NCBI GenBank assembly: GCA_900543175.1 | Contig: UQQO01000016.1 | Location: 1-26,021, forward strand | DNA: 26,021 nt | DNA from: an uncultured Fusobacterium sp. | GTDB lineage: Bacteria > Fusobacteriota > Fusobacteriia > Fusobacteriales > Fusobacteriaceae | Direction of reading: 5' to 3' | Shown: piece by piece, positions 1-7,039 of the stretch | Layout of the letters: the number at the start of each line of letters is the position of its first letter | Position numbering within the stretch: the first letter of the stretch is position 1 | Position numbers and translations under genes: made by a program | The notes under the pieces: generated by a model | What the model saw: only the letters and a program-made list of their open reading frames with translations | Told to the model about the DNA's origin: nothing | Databases searched by the model: none

Positions 1-73
1 TTCCGTGGTCAACGTGTCCGATTGTCCCGATGTTTACATGGGGTTTGCTTCTTTCAAATTTTTCTTTAGCCAT
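1..73 (-). CDS. tuf: Elongation factor Tu, N-terminal fragment (cut by window edge)
   Basis: The first 24 codons, read minus from ATG at 73, give MAKEKFERSKPHVNIGTIGH followed by VDHG, the unmistakable start of EF-Tu including the beginning of the GTPase P-loop GHVDHGKT. EF-Tu carries aminoacyl-tRNA to the ribosome as a GTP complex. A ribosome binding site GGAGG (84-88, minus) lies ten bases before the ATG. The gene follows three tRNA genes, the classical tRNA-tufB arrangement. Only the window edge truncates it. No strong promoter of its own is visible between the tRNA-Tyr terminator and the ATG, so it may depend on read-through. Confidence 0.95.
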   Translation of the reverse strand, partial: MAKEKFERSKPHVNIGTIGHVDHG

Positions 74-133
74 TTTTTAGATACCTCCAAAGATAATTCT
101 TAAATGTTATTTTTATAATTTTACTTATTTATT

Positions 134-174
134 AAAAAAAAATCCACACGTTGTGCTTTAGCATTCCTGTGTAG
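134..174 (-). terminator. Intrinsic terminator or attenuator between tRNA-Tyr and tuf
   Basis: Reading minus, CTACAC (169-174) can pair with GTGTGG (144-149) and is followed at once by a run of T (from A at 134-142). The six-pair stem includes one G-U pair and the loop is long (about 19 nt), so strength is uncertain. It lies 3' of tRNA-Tyr and 5' of tuf, where it could end the tRNA transcript or cut down read-through into tuf. Confidence 0.6.
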
Positions 175-181
175 TAATAAA

Positions 182-266
182 TGGTGGTGAGGGAAGGATT
201 CGAACCTTCGAAGGCAGAGCCGTCAGATTTACAGTCTGATCCCTTTGGCCACTCGGGAACCTCACC
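182..266 (-). tRNA. tRNA-Tyr (anticodon GTA)
   Basis: An 85-nt cloverleaf with a long class II variable arm. Acceptor GGTGAGG (260-266) pairs with 186-192, the anticodon loop reads CTGTAAA, the T loop contains GGTTCGAATCC, and CCA is encoded at 182-184. Last tRNA of the Thr-Glu-Tyr cluster. Confidence 0.97.
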
Positions 267-282
267 GATTATTAAGTTTTAG

Positions 283-357
283 TGGTACCCCGTAGGGGAA
301 TCGAACCCCTGTTTCCAGAGTGAAAATCTGATGTCCTTACCACTGAACGAACGGGGC
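283..357 (-). tRNA. tRNA-Glu (anticodon TTC)
   Basis: A 75-nt cloverleaf. Acceptor GCCCCGT (351-357) pairs with ACGGGGT, the anticodon stem-loop contains ATTTTCACT, the T arm is AGGGGTTCGATTCCCCT, and CCA is encoded at 283-285. It lies 5 nt after tRNA-Thr and 16 nt before tRNA-Tyr. Confidence 0.97.
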
Positions 358-362
358 ATCTA

Positions 363-438
<76 letters not shown>

Positions 439-483
439 ATTCATATTTCTTTGTTTTGTCCTTGTCTCTCTCGGACATTAGTT

Positions 484-512
484 ATAATACAATATTTTAC
501 ATTTTTTGTCAA
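484..512 (-). promoter_or_regulatory. Promoter of the tRNA-Thr-Glu-Tyr-tuf transcript
   Basis: Minus strand: a perfect -35 TTGACA (507-512), a 17-bp spacer and -10 TATTAT (484-489). It lies about 45 nt ahead of tRNA-Thr. A near-consensus sigma-70 type promoter suits a stable RNA operon. The stretch 513-587 between it and the radical SAM gene is A/T homopolymer-rich, with no clear GC-stem terminator. Confidence 0.8.
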
Positions 513-587
513 ACACTTTTTTTAAATTTTTTTAAAAAATTTTTTCACTATATTATAAACCTAATATTTTCAATATATTTCCATAGA

Positions 588-1421
588 TTATTTTTTAAAA
601 ATTTTTTCAATTTCCTCTTCACTATATGCTCTTTTAGCCTTCATATTTTCCAAAAGATCTTTTTTTATATCTAATTTTTTTTCTATCTCTTTCATCTCTT
701 TTACAATCTCAATATTTTTTATTCCATTTTCATGAAAAATTTTCTCAACATTTTTTAAACATTCTAGAGATGCTGGCTTTACCCAACTTTCTGCTCCTCT
801 TCTAGCTAAAGAGTTAAGTTGAAGTTTATCAAATCTTATCTCTTGTAAGAAACTAGCCATTTTTTCTATATCCTCTTTTCTATCTGTAAGCCCCTCTATA
901 ATAAAAGTTTCAAGATAAATTTTCCCTTTATAACTACTAGCAGAAAGTTTTTTTAAACCTTCCATTACCATAGCTACATCTATATTTTCTGCTGGTCTAT
1001 TTATCTTATGAAAAACTTCATTATTTACACTATTCAATGTTGGAATAATAAGATCTACATCTAGTATCTCCTCTATTACCTCATTCTCTTTTAAAAGTAA
1101 CCCATTTGTAATTAAGCAAACTTTCACATCTGTATTAGCTTTTATCCATTTTATTATTTTTCCAAGATCCTTACTTAAAGTTGGCTCTCCACTTCCAGAG
1201 AAAGTTATATAATCTGGTGTTATATCCTTTAAAACAGATTTCAATTCCTCCTCTACCTCTTTAATATCTTTAAAACTCTCTCTTTTTGTTGAAAGTTTCG
1301 GTGTAGCTCCACACTCACAAAAAACACAGTTCATATTACAACTTTTTGGCTTTACAAGATCCACTCCTAAAGAAACTCCCAATCTTCTTGAGGGTACAGG
1401 ACCAAAAACATGTTTATACAT
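588..1421 (-). CDS. Radical SAM family protein
   Basis: A 277-residue protein with the radical SAM cluster motif CX3CX2C (Cys28, Cys32, Cys35, with a further Cys at 37), which binds a [4Fe-4S] cluster and S-adenosylmethionine. GSGEPT at about 76-81 is the SAM-binding GGEP-like motif. The N-terminal stretch VFGPVPSRRLGVSLGVD is typical of a conserved group of stand-alone radical SAM proteins (COG0731-like, related to Fe-S oxidoreductases). The substrate is unknown. I place the start at ATG 1421 because GGAGGG lies seven bases before it; the longer ATG at 1442 has no such site. The ATG overlaps the end of yvcK by 8 nt, so translation is probably coupled. It is the last gene of a two-gene unit. 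The reaction is not predicted. Confidence 0.88.
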   Translation of the reverse strand: MYKHVFGPVPSRRLGVSLGVDLVKPKSCNMNCVFCECGATPKLSTKRESFKDIKEVEEELKSVLKDITPDYITFSGSGEPTLSKDLGKIIKWIKANTDVKVCLITNGLLLKENEVIEEILDVDLIIPTLNSVNNEVFHKINRPAENIDVAMVMEGLKKLSASSYKGKIYLETFIIEGLTDRKEDIEKMASFLQEIRFDKLQLNSLARRGAESWVKPASLECLKNVEKIFHENGIKNIEIVKEMKEIEKKLDIKKDLLENMKAKRAYSEEEIEKIFKK

Positions 1422-2385
1422 AAAATTCCCTCCAATTATCAATTAACGAATAGATAATAGCTGATAGTTTATAAGGATGATGTCTTACCATTCCCTTAGG
1501 ATCTATCTCTAAAATATCTCTTTCTATCAATTCTACATTATATTCTTTTATCTTTTCTCTATCCAATTCAACTTTGTCACTATTCATACTTTTATATCTT
1601 TCCAATATGTCCTTTGGAATATCTCTAGGATCAACAATAACACTATCAATAATCCCTTCACCAATATTGTCATTAATTGCTTTTATATGATCTGAAACTG
1701 TGTACCCATCTGTTTCCCCTGGTTGTTGCATAGCATTACAGATATATATTTTTTTAGCTTTACTTTTTTTCAAACTCTCCTTTATCCCTTTTAATAAAAG
1801 ATTTGGAATTATACTTGTATATAAACTTCCTATTCCAAAAATAATAAGATCTGCCTCTTCTAAAGCTTTTAAATTTTCCTCTGGTGCTTCAACCTCATCT
1901 TTATAATAAACTCTTTTTATTTTTTCCCCTATAACAGGAATATGAGATTCCCCTTCAACAATCTTTCCGTTCTCTTTTTCTGCCATCAAAATAACTTTCT
2001 CTGTTGTTGCTGGAAGAATCTTCCCTTTTATATTAAAAAGTTTTCTCAATCTATCTACTGCTGTCCTTATATCTCCAGTTAACTCTTTCATAGCTATTAT
2101 TAAAAGATTCCCTAAAGGGTGTCCTCCTATAAAGCTATCTTCTTTAAATCTATATTGAAATACCTCTTCAGTCAATGGCTCAACATTACTTAGAGCTACC
2201 ATTACATTTCTTAAATCTCCTGGTGCTGGCATATCAAACTCTTTTCTTAAAAAACCACTGCTCCCTCCATCATCAGCAACTGTAACTATTGCTGTCAAAT
2301 CAACAGGAAGATATTTTAGTCCTCTAAGAACTACTGATATTCCACTTCCCCCACCAATTACTACGATTTTAGGCTCTTTTTCCAT
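1414..2385 (-). CDS. yvcK: YvcK/CofD-like gluconeogenesis factor
   Basis: A 323-residue member of the YvcK (MgfK, CofD-like) family, Rossmann-fold proteins that bind UDP-sugars. In Bacillus and Mycobacterium they are needed for growth on gluconeogenic carbon sources and for normal cell shape and cell wall synthesis. Visible signatures are IGGGSG at about 10-15, VADDGGSSG at 36-44, PAPGDLRN, and GGHPLGNLL. The length is normal for the family. The start is set at ATG 2385 because GAGAGGTGA sits just upstream; a GTG three codons earlier lies inside that ribosome binding site. It is followed by the radical SAM gene, which overlaps it by 8 nt. Its promoter appears to share sequence with the terminator of the tRNA cluster upstream. 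Confidence 0.92.
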   Translation of the reverse strand: MEKEPKIVVIGGGSGISVVLRGLKYLPVDLTAIVTVADDGGSSGFLRKEFDMPAPGDLRNVMVALSNVEPLTEEVFQYRFKEDSFIGGHPLGNLLIIAMKELTGDIRTAVDRLRKLFNIKGKILPATTEKVILMAEKENGKIVEGESHIPVIGEKIKRVYYKDEVEAPEENLKALEEADLIIFGIGSLYTSIIPNLLLKGIKESLKKSKAKKIYICNAMQQPGETDGYTVSDHIKAINDNIGEGIIDSVIVDPRDIPKDILERYKSMNSDKVELDREKIKEYNVELIERDILEIDPKGMVRHHPYKLSAIIYSLIDNWREFYV

Positions 2386-2415
2386 AATTTTCACCTCTCA
2401 AACATCTATGTATTT

Positions 2416-2444
2416 ATTATCTCTCGGAAAATATAAAAAAGCAA
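2416..2444 (-). promoter_or_regulatory. Putative yvcK promoter overlapping a terminator arm
   Basis: Minus strand: TTGCTT (2439-2444), a 17-bp spacer and GATAAT (2416-2421), about 30 nt before the yvcK start. The -35 hexamer is the last part of the descending arm of the terminator hairpin at 2439-2464. Spacing is ideal but both hexamers deviate from consensus, so this is a moderate call. Confidence 0.5.
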
Positions 2445-2464
2445 CTTAATTTATTAAGTTGCTT
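2431..2464 (-). terminator. Second terminator after the Val-Asp-Phe-Cys tRNA cluster
   Basis: AAGCAACTTAAT (2439-2450) is the inverted copy of ATTAAGTTGCTT (2453-2464). On the minus strand the hairpin is followed by a T run (A at 2435-2440). It is backup to the hairpin at 2506-2533, placed directly before yvcK. Confidence 0.75.
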
Positions 2465-2505
2465 CTACAATATTGACTTGGGAGTCTAATAATTATGAAC
2501 TTCGC

Positions 2506-2533
2506 AATAAAAAAACAGCTAGTTAGCTGTTTT
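2506..2533 (-). terminator. Intrinsic terminator of the Val-Asp-Phe-Cys tRNA cluster
   Basis: Perfect 9-bp stem AAAACAGCT (2512-2520) / AGCTGTTTT (2525-2533) with a 4-nt loop. On the minus strand it runs into a stretch of seven T. It starts ten bases after the 3' end of tRNA-Cys. Confidence 0.85.
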
Positions 2534-2542
2534 AACCTCAAA

Positions 2543-2616
2543 TGGAGGCGACGACCAGATTTGAACTGGTGATGGAGATTTTGCAGACCTCTGCCTTACC
2601 GCTTGGCGACGTCGCC
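2543..2616 (-). tRNA. tRNA-Cys (anticodon GCA)
   Basis: A 74-nt cloverleaf. Acceptor GGCGACG (2610-2616) pairs with CGTCGCC, the anticodon loop contains TCTGCAAAA, the T arm is CCAGTTCAAATCTGG, and CCA is encoded at 2543-2545. Last tRNA in its cluster. Confidence 0.96.
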
Positions 2617-2627
2617 ATATATTTATA

Positions 2628-2703
2628 TGGTGCCCAGAGGCGGAATCGAACCACCGACACGGGGATTTTCAGTCCCCTGCTCTACCGACTGAGCTATCTG
2701 GGC
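2628..2703 (-). tRNA. tRNA-Phe (anticodon GAA)
   Basis: A 76-nt cloverleaf. Acceptor GCCCAGA pairs with TCTGGGC, the anticodon stem-loop is GGGGACTGAAAATCCCC, the T arm contains GGTTCGATTCC, and CCA is encoded at 2628-2630. Confidence 0.97.
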
Positions 2704-2726
2704 ATCAACAGTCAGTAGAAATTTAA

Positions 2727-2803
2727 TGGCGGGAGCGACGAGGGTCGAACTCGCGACCTCCTGCGTGACAGGCAGGCGCTCTAACCAACTGAGCTACGCC
2801 CCC
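2727..2803 (-). tRNA. tRNA-Asp (anticodon GTC)
   Basis: A 77-nt cloverleaf. Acceptor GGGGGCG pairs with CGCTCCC through one G-U pair, the anticodon stem-loop is CCTGCCTGTCACGCAGG, and CCA is encoded at 2727-2729. Confidence 0.97.
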
Positions 2804-2810
2804 ACATTTA

Positions 2811-2886
2811 TGGTGGTCACAACAGGACTTGAACCTGTGACCCCCTGCTTGTAAGGCAGGTGCTCTCCCAACTGAGCTATGCGACC
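2811..2886 (-). tRNA. tRNA-Val (anticodon TAC)
   Basis: A 76-nt cloverleaf. Acceptor GGTCGCA pairs with TGTGACC through one G-U pair, the anticodon stem-loop is CTGCCTTACAAGCAG, and CCA is encoded at 2811-2813. First gene of the Val-Asp-Phe-Cys cluster. Confidence 0.97.
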
Positions 2887-2908
2887 ATTTCTTTAACTGT
2901 GCTTCATT

Positions 2909-2937
2909 ATAATACCCTATTTTACATAATAAAGCAA
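2909..2937 (-). promoter_or_regulatory. Promoter of the Val-Asp-Phe-Cys tRNA cluster
   Basis: Minus strand: TTGCTT (2932-2937), a 17-bp spacer and TATTAT (2909-2914), putting the start about 15 nt before tRNA-Val. The rest of the gap 2887-3279 is AT-rich sequence (2938-3050), a repeat element (3051-3220) and a terminator (3225-3269). No gene is seen in it. Confidence 0.7.
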
Positions 2938-3050
2938 TTTAGAATATATCTATTTATAATTAAATATATCTATTTATTTTATTATTCTCTATTTTGCTTA
3001 AAATATCTAAAAAAATTAAATTTTATAAAAATATTATTTTTATTTAACTG

Positions 3051-3220
3051 AACTATAATATATCTAACTAAGCTCAGTTATCTAGCATACTGCTAGGTTT
3101 TGGCAAAGTATCTTTGCATTTAGCGATTATTAGTCAAGTTAAGTTATCCCTAACATCAAGTTGACATAATTTCCAAAAGTAGAGGAGTACAAACGACTAC
3201 TACTTTTGGAAATTATAGTT
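3051..3220. repeat. Short copy (A) of a MITE-like composite repeat
   Basis: A 170-bp element with terminal inverted repeats AACTATAAT (3051-3059) and ATTATAGTT (3212-3220); TA follows the right end and TG precedes the left. About 100 bp at 3051-3150 is the reverse complement of 13205-13304 in copy B with roughly 90% identity by eye. Positions 3145-3163 carry the TTATCCCTAACATCAAGTTG boundary also found at 12924-12942 (inverted) and 25872-25891. Positions 3166-3216 form a hairpin with a 17-bp perfect stem, the first hairpin module of copies B and C. It looks like an internal-deletion derivative of the longer form. It encodes no protein. Confidence 0.85.
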
Positions 3221-3224
3221 TAAT

Positions 3225-3269
3225 AAAAAAGCTGCTACAATTAACATAGATTTGTTAATTTGTAACAGC
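3225..3269 (-). terminator. Intrinsic terminator of the mutS2-holB operon
   Basis: Reading minus, GCTGTTACAAATTAACA (about 3253-3269) pairs imperfectly with TGTTAATTGTAGCAGC (3231-3246), followed by a run of six T (A at 3225-3230). It starts eleven bases after the holB stop codon. Confidence 0.8.
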
Positions 3270-3279
3270 AAATTTTTTA

Positions 3280-4191
3280 CTATAAATTTAAAAATATATT
3301 TATCAACACAAGCTTTATATTTACTGGAAATCTAAGCATACTCTTAAGTTTTAACCTCTCTTCTAAGCCGCTTAAATTACCCAATGTTGAAACTGTATAT
3401 TCTATTATTTTTCTCTGCAAATTTCTATCATTTGTTCCTCTTAAAATCTCTTCAGCAAAATAAAGTTTCTCCTGCTGAGCTAAATAGTGTCTATTATTTA
3501 TAAAATCTTTTATACATTTATAAATATAAACTTTCTCTTTAAAATCCTCTGTTTCCTCATATTTTTTAAGATGAACACCTATCATCTCATAAGATTCAGC
3601 TTTTTGTAGATCTATATCACTGATCTTAAAATTCTCTATATCTCTACTATTTCCAAGAAAAAAATTGTAAGTAAACTCATCTACATCTAGTTCCTCTGCA
3701 TCTCTTTTCTTTATCTTAACTAAGATACTTCTAGATTTGATAGTTGGTAAAATATTTAAACTATTTGTTAAAAGAATAAAAAAACTATTCTCCGCTGGTT
3801 CCTCTATAAGTTTTAAAAGAGAGTTCCCAGCCTCTTTTTTTAACTTTTGAATCTCTTTTAAGATAAATACCTTTCTTTTACCTTCAGAGGCAGATGATGA
3901 AGACTTATATCCTAACTCTCTCACTGTATCAACTTTTATTCCATTTACATCTTCTACAACTTCAAGATCTCCATATGTCAACCTTTCTATTCTTTGACAT
4001 ACACTGCAAGTATCACAGAAATCACCTTCTAAAGTCTCACAGCACAGTCCCTTAGAAAAATAAAGAGCAAATTCTAAAAGTTGATCACTATCACTTCCAT
4101 AGAATAGATATGTCCCTGATTTCTTATTTAATTTTAATTCATTTTTAAAAAATCTTTTTACCTCTTCATTGGAAACAATATCTTTTATCAT
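3280..4191 (-). CDS. holB: DNA polymerase III delta-prime subunit (clamp loader)
   Basis: A 303-residue AAA+-type protein resembling the delta-prime clamp loader subunit, which helps load the beta sliding clamp on DNA. Cysteines at 50/51, 59, 62 and 65 form the zinc-binding module of DnaX/HolB proteins. The P-loop position (GSDSDQL at about 32-38) is degenerate, as expected for delta-prime, which does not bind ATP in characterised members. NSLLKLIEEP and TIKSRS match the Walker B-sensor region and the SRC-type motif. The ATG overlaps the mreB stop by one base (TAATG), so translation is coupled. It is the last gene of the operon and is followed by a terminator. A DnaX fragment is unlikely given the missing P-loop. 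Confidence 0.85.
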   Translation of the reverse strand: MIKDIVSNEEVKRFFKNELKLNKKSGTYLFYGSDSDQLLEFALYFSKGLCCETLEGDFCDTCSVCQRIERLTYGDLEVVEDVNGIKVDTVRELGYKSSSSASEGKRKVFILKEIQKLKKEAGNSLLKLIEEPAENSFFILLTNSLNILPTIKSRSILVKIKKRDAEELDVDEFTYNFFLGNSRDIENFKISDIDLQKAESYEMIGVHLKKYEETEDFKEKVYIYKCIKDFINNRHYLAQQEKLYFAEEILRGTNDRNLQRKIIEYTVSTLGNLSGLEERLKLKSMLRFPVNIKLVLINIFLNL

Positions 4192-5222
4192 TATCTTTCA
4201 GCCTTTTCTATTTTTCTTAATATATTTAGTTGATCAAGTGCCATTCCAGCCCCTCTTACAACACTTTCAAGAGGATTTTCAGCTAATCTAACTGCTAGAT
4301 TAGTGTGTTTAGCTATCATTTCAGGGAAGTTTCTTATCAATGAACCTCCTCCTGCCATAACTATTCCATTATCTACAATATCAGCTGCAAGTTCTGGTGG
4401 AGTTCTTTCAAGGACATATTTTACACACTCTACAATCTCCATAAGAGAGTCATTTATAGCCTCTCTTACCTCTTCAGAACTTATCTCTACTGTTTTAGGA
4501 AGCCCCATTATTAAGTCTCTTCCTTTTATAGCAATAGTTTCCTCCTCTTCTAATGGAAGAGCAGTTCCTATCTTAATTTTTATCTCTTCAGCTGTCTTAT
4601 CTCCTATTAATAGGTTATGTGTTTTCTTTACATATTTTATAATATCAATATCAAAGTTATTTCCAGCTGTTCTTATTGTTTTACTTACTACTGTTCCCCC
4701 TAATGAGATAACAGCTACGTCTGTAGATCCTCCACCAATATCTATTATCATATTTCCCTCTGGAACTGCTATATCAAGTCCAGATCCAAGAGCAGCAGCT
4801 CTAGCTTCTTCTATAAGATAAGCTCTCTTTGCTCCTGCTGAAATTGCTGCTTCTAGTACTGCTCTTTTCTCTACCCCTGTAACATCTATTGGCACACATA
4901 TCATAATTTCTGGCATAATAAAATTATATGATCCAAAAACTTTTTTAATAAAGTATTTTATCATAGCTTCTGTTATATCATAATCTGCTATTACCCCTTC
5001 ACTTAAAGGTTTTACTGCAACTATTGTATCTGGAGTTTTTCCAAGCATCTCTTTAGCTTCATTTCCAACAGCCAAAACTTTTCTACTCTCTCTCTCAACT
5101 GCAACAACTGAAGGTTCATTTAAAACTATTTTTTTATGTTTCTTGCTATATACAAGTGTATTAGCTGTTCCTAAATCTATTCCTATACTTCTGTTAAGTC
5201 TAAAACTTGGGAATAACTTCAT
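4191..5222 (-). CDS. mreB: Rod shape-determining actin homologue MreB
   Basis: A 343-residue actin-like ATPase that forms membrane-bound filaments directing lateral cell wall synthesis. Phosphate-1 motif GIDLGTANTLVY begins at residue 14, phosphate-2 is IDIGGGSTDVAV, and VMAGGGSLIRNFP is the adenosine motif. The short N-terminal stretch MKLFPSFRL may be the membrane-binding amphipathic tail. Length and motifs are those of typical MreB. The ATG directly abuts the mrnC stop codon, and GAGGGTGA inside mrnC serves as ribosome binding site. mreC and mreD, the usual neighbours, are not here. Mbl-type paralogues cannot be excluded by sequence alone. Confidence 0.95.
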   Translation of the reverse strand: MKLFPSFRLNRSIGIDLGTANTLVYSKKHKKIVLNEPSVVAVERESRKVLAVGNEAKEMLGKTPDTIVAVKPLSEGVIADYDITEAMIKYFIKKVFGSYNFIMPEIMICVPIDVTGVEKRAVLEAAISAGAKRAYLIEEARAAALGSGLDIAVPEGNMIIDIGGGSTDVAVISLGGTVVSKTIRTAGNNFDIDIIKYVKKTHNLLIGDKTAEEIKIKIGTALPLEEEETIAIKGRDLIMGLPKTVEISSEEVREAINDSLMEIVECVKYVLERTPPELAADIVDNGIVMAGGGSLIRNFPEMIAKHTNLAVRLAENPLESVVRGAGMALDQLNILRKIEKAER

Positions 5223-5603
5223 CTATACTTCACCCTCTATACATTTTTTTAATGCCATCTCTATTAAATCTTCTCTATTATCTGTATAAAATGCTGCAAT
5301 CAATGCTTCAAATGCTGTTGCCTCTTTATACTCCATCACTGAACAAGATTTAGGAAAAGTCTTTATATTTCCATTTTTAGCTCTATTTCCTAATTGCTGA
5401 TATTTTTCTTCTAGCAATGGTAAAATCTCTTTATACAGTACACTTTGCCTCTTAGCATTGACACACTCTTTTACTTTTCTATTTAAGTTTTGAAGATTTA
5501 ACCCCTTTGAAATCCAATATTTTCTTACATATAGCTCCCAAACAGCATCTCCTAAATATGCCAATACTACTCCACTTGTCTCTCTTAAATCTACATACTC
5601 CAT
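5223..5603 (-). CDS. mrnC: Mini-ribonuclease III (23S rRNA maturation)
   Basis: A 126-residue RNase III-like domain without the double-stranded RNA-binding domain, the hallmark of Mini-III, which in Bacillus trims the ends of 23S rRNA precursor. LAYLGDAVWELYVR at about 15-28 contains the catalytic Asp region, and EYKEATAFEALIAAFY near residue 90-107 holds the second catalytic Glu signature. It overlaps the end of cysS by 13 nt and abuts mreB with no spacer. The cysS-mrnC order is the same as in many Firmicutes, which supports the call. Confidence 0.9.
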   Translation of the reverse strand: MEYVDLRETSGVVLAYLGDAVWELYVRKYWISKGLNLQNLNRKVKECVNAKRQSVLYKEILPLLEEKYQQLGNRAKNGNIKTFPKSCSVMEYKEATAFEALIAAFYTDNREDLIEMALKKCIEGEV

Positions 5604-7012
5604 GTAGTCTTATCCTTTCCATCTTTAATTTTTATTCCCATTTCAGCAAGTCTATCTCTTATCTTATCTGACATCCCCCAATTCTTTTCAGCTCTTGCTT
5701 CTCTTCTAAGTTCAAGAATAAATTCTACAAGTTCAGAAGTAAGGTTTCCAACTTCATTATCTAATTTTAATTTAATTCCTAGAACTTCTTCCATTATATT
5801 TACTATATAATCAACTGTTTTTTGTACATTTTCTTTTCCTAATGCACTTAATTTTTCACTGTCTAAAGCTTTATTTAACTCTTTTACAAGTTCAAATATA
5901 GCTCCAAGTCCTTGAGCTGTGTTAAAGTCATCATCCATTCCAGCAATAAACTTTTCACTTGAAGTTTTTAATACTTCTGCTAACTCTACACAATCATTTC
6001 CATTTTCTACTGCTTCATTAGCAAGAATATTTTTAGCTCTTACAAGAGCATTTTCTATTCTTTCAAGAGATGATTTAGCTTGATTTAACTCATAGTTTGA
6101 AAATTCCATAGGTTTTCTATAATGAGCTCCCAATACAAACAGTCTTATTACTCTTCCTTCAAATTGCTCTAACACTTGTCTTAATAACATAAATGTTCCT
6201 GATTTAGACATCTTTTCACCATTGATATTGATATATCCATTGTGCATCCAATATCTAGCAAAATCTCCTCCACAAGAGCATTTAGATTGAGCTATCTCAT
6301 TTTCATGGTGTGGAAATATTAAGTCTTGTCCTCCACCATGAATATCAAATGTATCTCCTAAATATTTGTGTGACATTGCAGAACATTCAATATGCCATCC
6401 TGGTCTTCCTTTTCCCCAAGGTGAATCCCAACTAGGTTCTCCCTCTTTAGCTTTTTTCCAAAGAGCAAAATCTAGTGGAGATTTTTTTATATCTGCAACT
6501 TCTATTCTTGCTCCACTTTGTAAATCATCTATATTTTGTTTTGATAAAGCTCCATATTTATCTTTGTAGCTTATAACATCAAAATATACATCTCCATCAG
6601 CTTCATAAGCATGTCCCTTATCAATAAGGTTTTGAATTATCTCAATCATATCTCCAATATGCTCAGTTGCTTTAGGTCTTATCATTCCCTCTTCTTTTAA
6701 GTTAACTTTTGAAGTATCTTCAAAGTAAGCTTTTATGTATTTATCAGCAATAGCTTTTAAATCTACTCCCTCTTCATTAGCTCTCTTTATCATCTTATCA
6801 TCAACGTCAGTGAAGTTTTGTACATATTTTACTTTGTATCCTCTATATTCAAAATATCTTCTTACAGTATCAAAGAAGATAGCTGGTCTTGCATTTCCTA
6901 TGTGAATATAGTTATATACAGTAGGTCCACAGACATACATTGACACTTCTCCATCTTTTATAGGCTTAAATTCATCAACTTTTCCACTAAGTGTATTGTA
7001 TATCTTTATCAT
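5591..7012 (-). CDS. cysS: Cysteinyl-tRNA synthetase
   Basis: A 473-residue class I aminoacyl-tRNA synthetase that charges tRNA-Cys in the cytoplasm. Cys28 in YVCGPTVYN is a zinc ligand, HIGN at 37-40 is the HIGH signature, and GWHIECSAM and FPHHENE carry the other zinc ligands. EKMSKSGTF at about 265-273 is the KMSKS loop. The C-terminal helical anticodon-binding region runs to EKNWGMSDKIRDRLAEMGI. Length is standard. GGAGGATAAA precedes the ATG. It lies 27 nt after the unknown membrane protein and overlaps mrnC. No T-box leader is visible; it is internal to the operon. Confidence 0.97.
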   Translation of the reverse strand: MIKIYNTLSGKVDEFKPIKDGEVSMYVCGPTVYNYIHIGNARPAIFFDTVRRYFEYRGYKVKYVQNFTDVDDKMIKRANEEGVDLKAIADKYIKAYFEDTSKVNLKEEGMIRPKATEHIGDMIEIIQNLIDKGHAYEADGDVYFDVISYKDKYGALSKQNIDDLQSGARIEVADIKKSPLDFALWKKAKEGEPSWDSPWGKGRPGWHIECSAMSHKYLGDTFDIHGGGQDLIFPHHENEIAQSKCSCGGDFARYWMHNGYININGEKMSKSGTFMLLRQVLEQFEGRVIRLFVLGAHYRKPMEFSNYELNQAKSSLERIENALVRAKNILANEAVENGNDCVELAEVLKTSSEKFIAGMDDDFNTAQGLGAIFELVKELNKALDSEKLSALGKENVQKTVDYIVNIMEEVLGIKLKLDNEVGNLTSELVEFILELRREARAEKNWGMSDKIRDRLAEMGIKIKDGKDKTTWSM

Positions 7013-7039
7013 TTTATCCTCCTTATTTTTAAATTACTC

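Noticed and set aside
513..587. Terminator for the yvcK-radical SAM unit
   Set aside because: Only A/T homopolymer runs and weak AT palindromes are present; no GC-containing stem followed by a T tract could be found.
4303..4821. 172-codon plus-strand open frame
   Set aside because: It lies wholly antisense to mreB, whose motifs are intact, and its composition is the complement of a coding strand; no ribosome binding site supports it.
7013..7039. T-box or other riboswitch ahead of cysS
   Set aside because: The gap to the upstream gene is 27 nt, too short for a T-box, and contains only a ribosome binding site.
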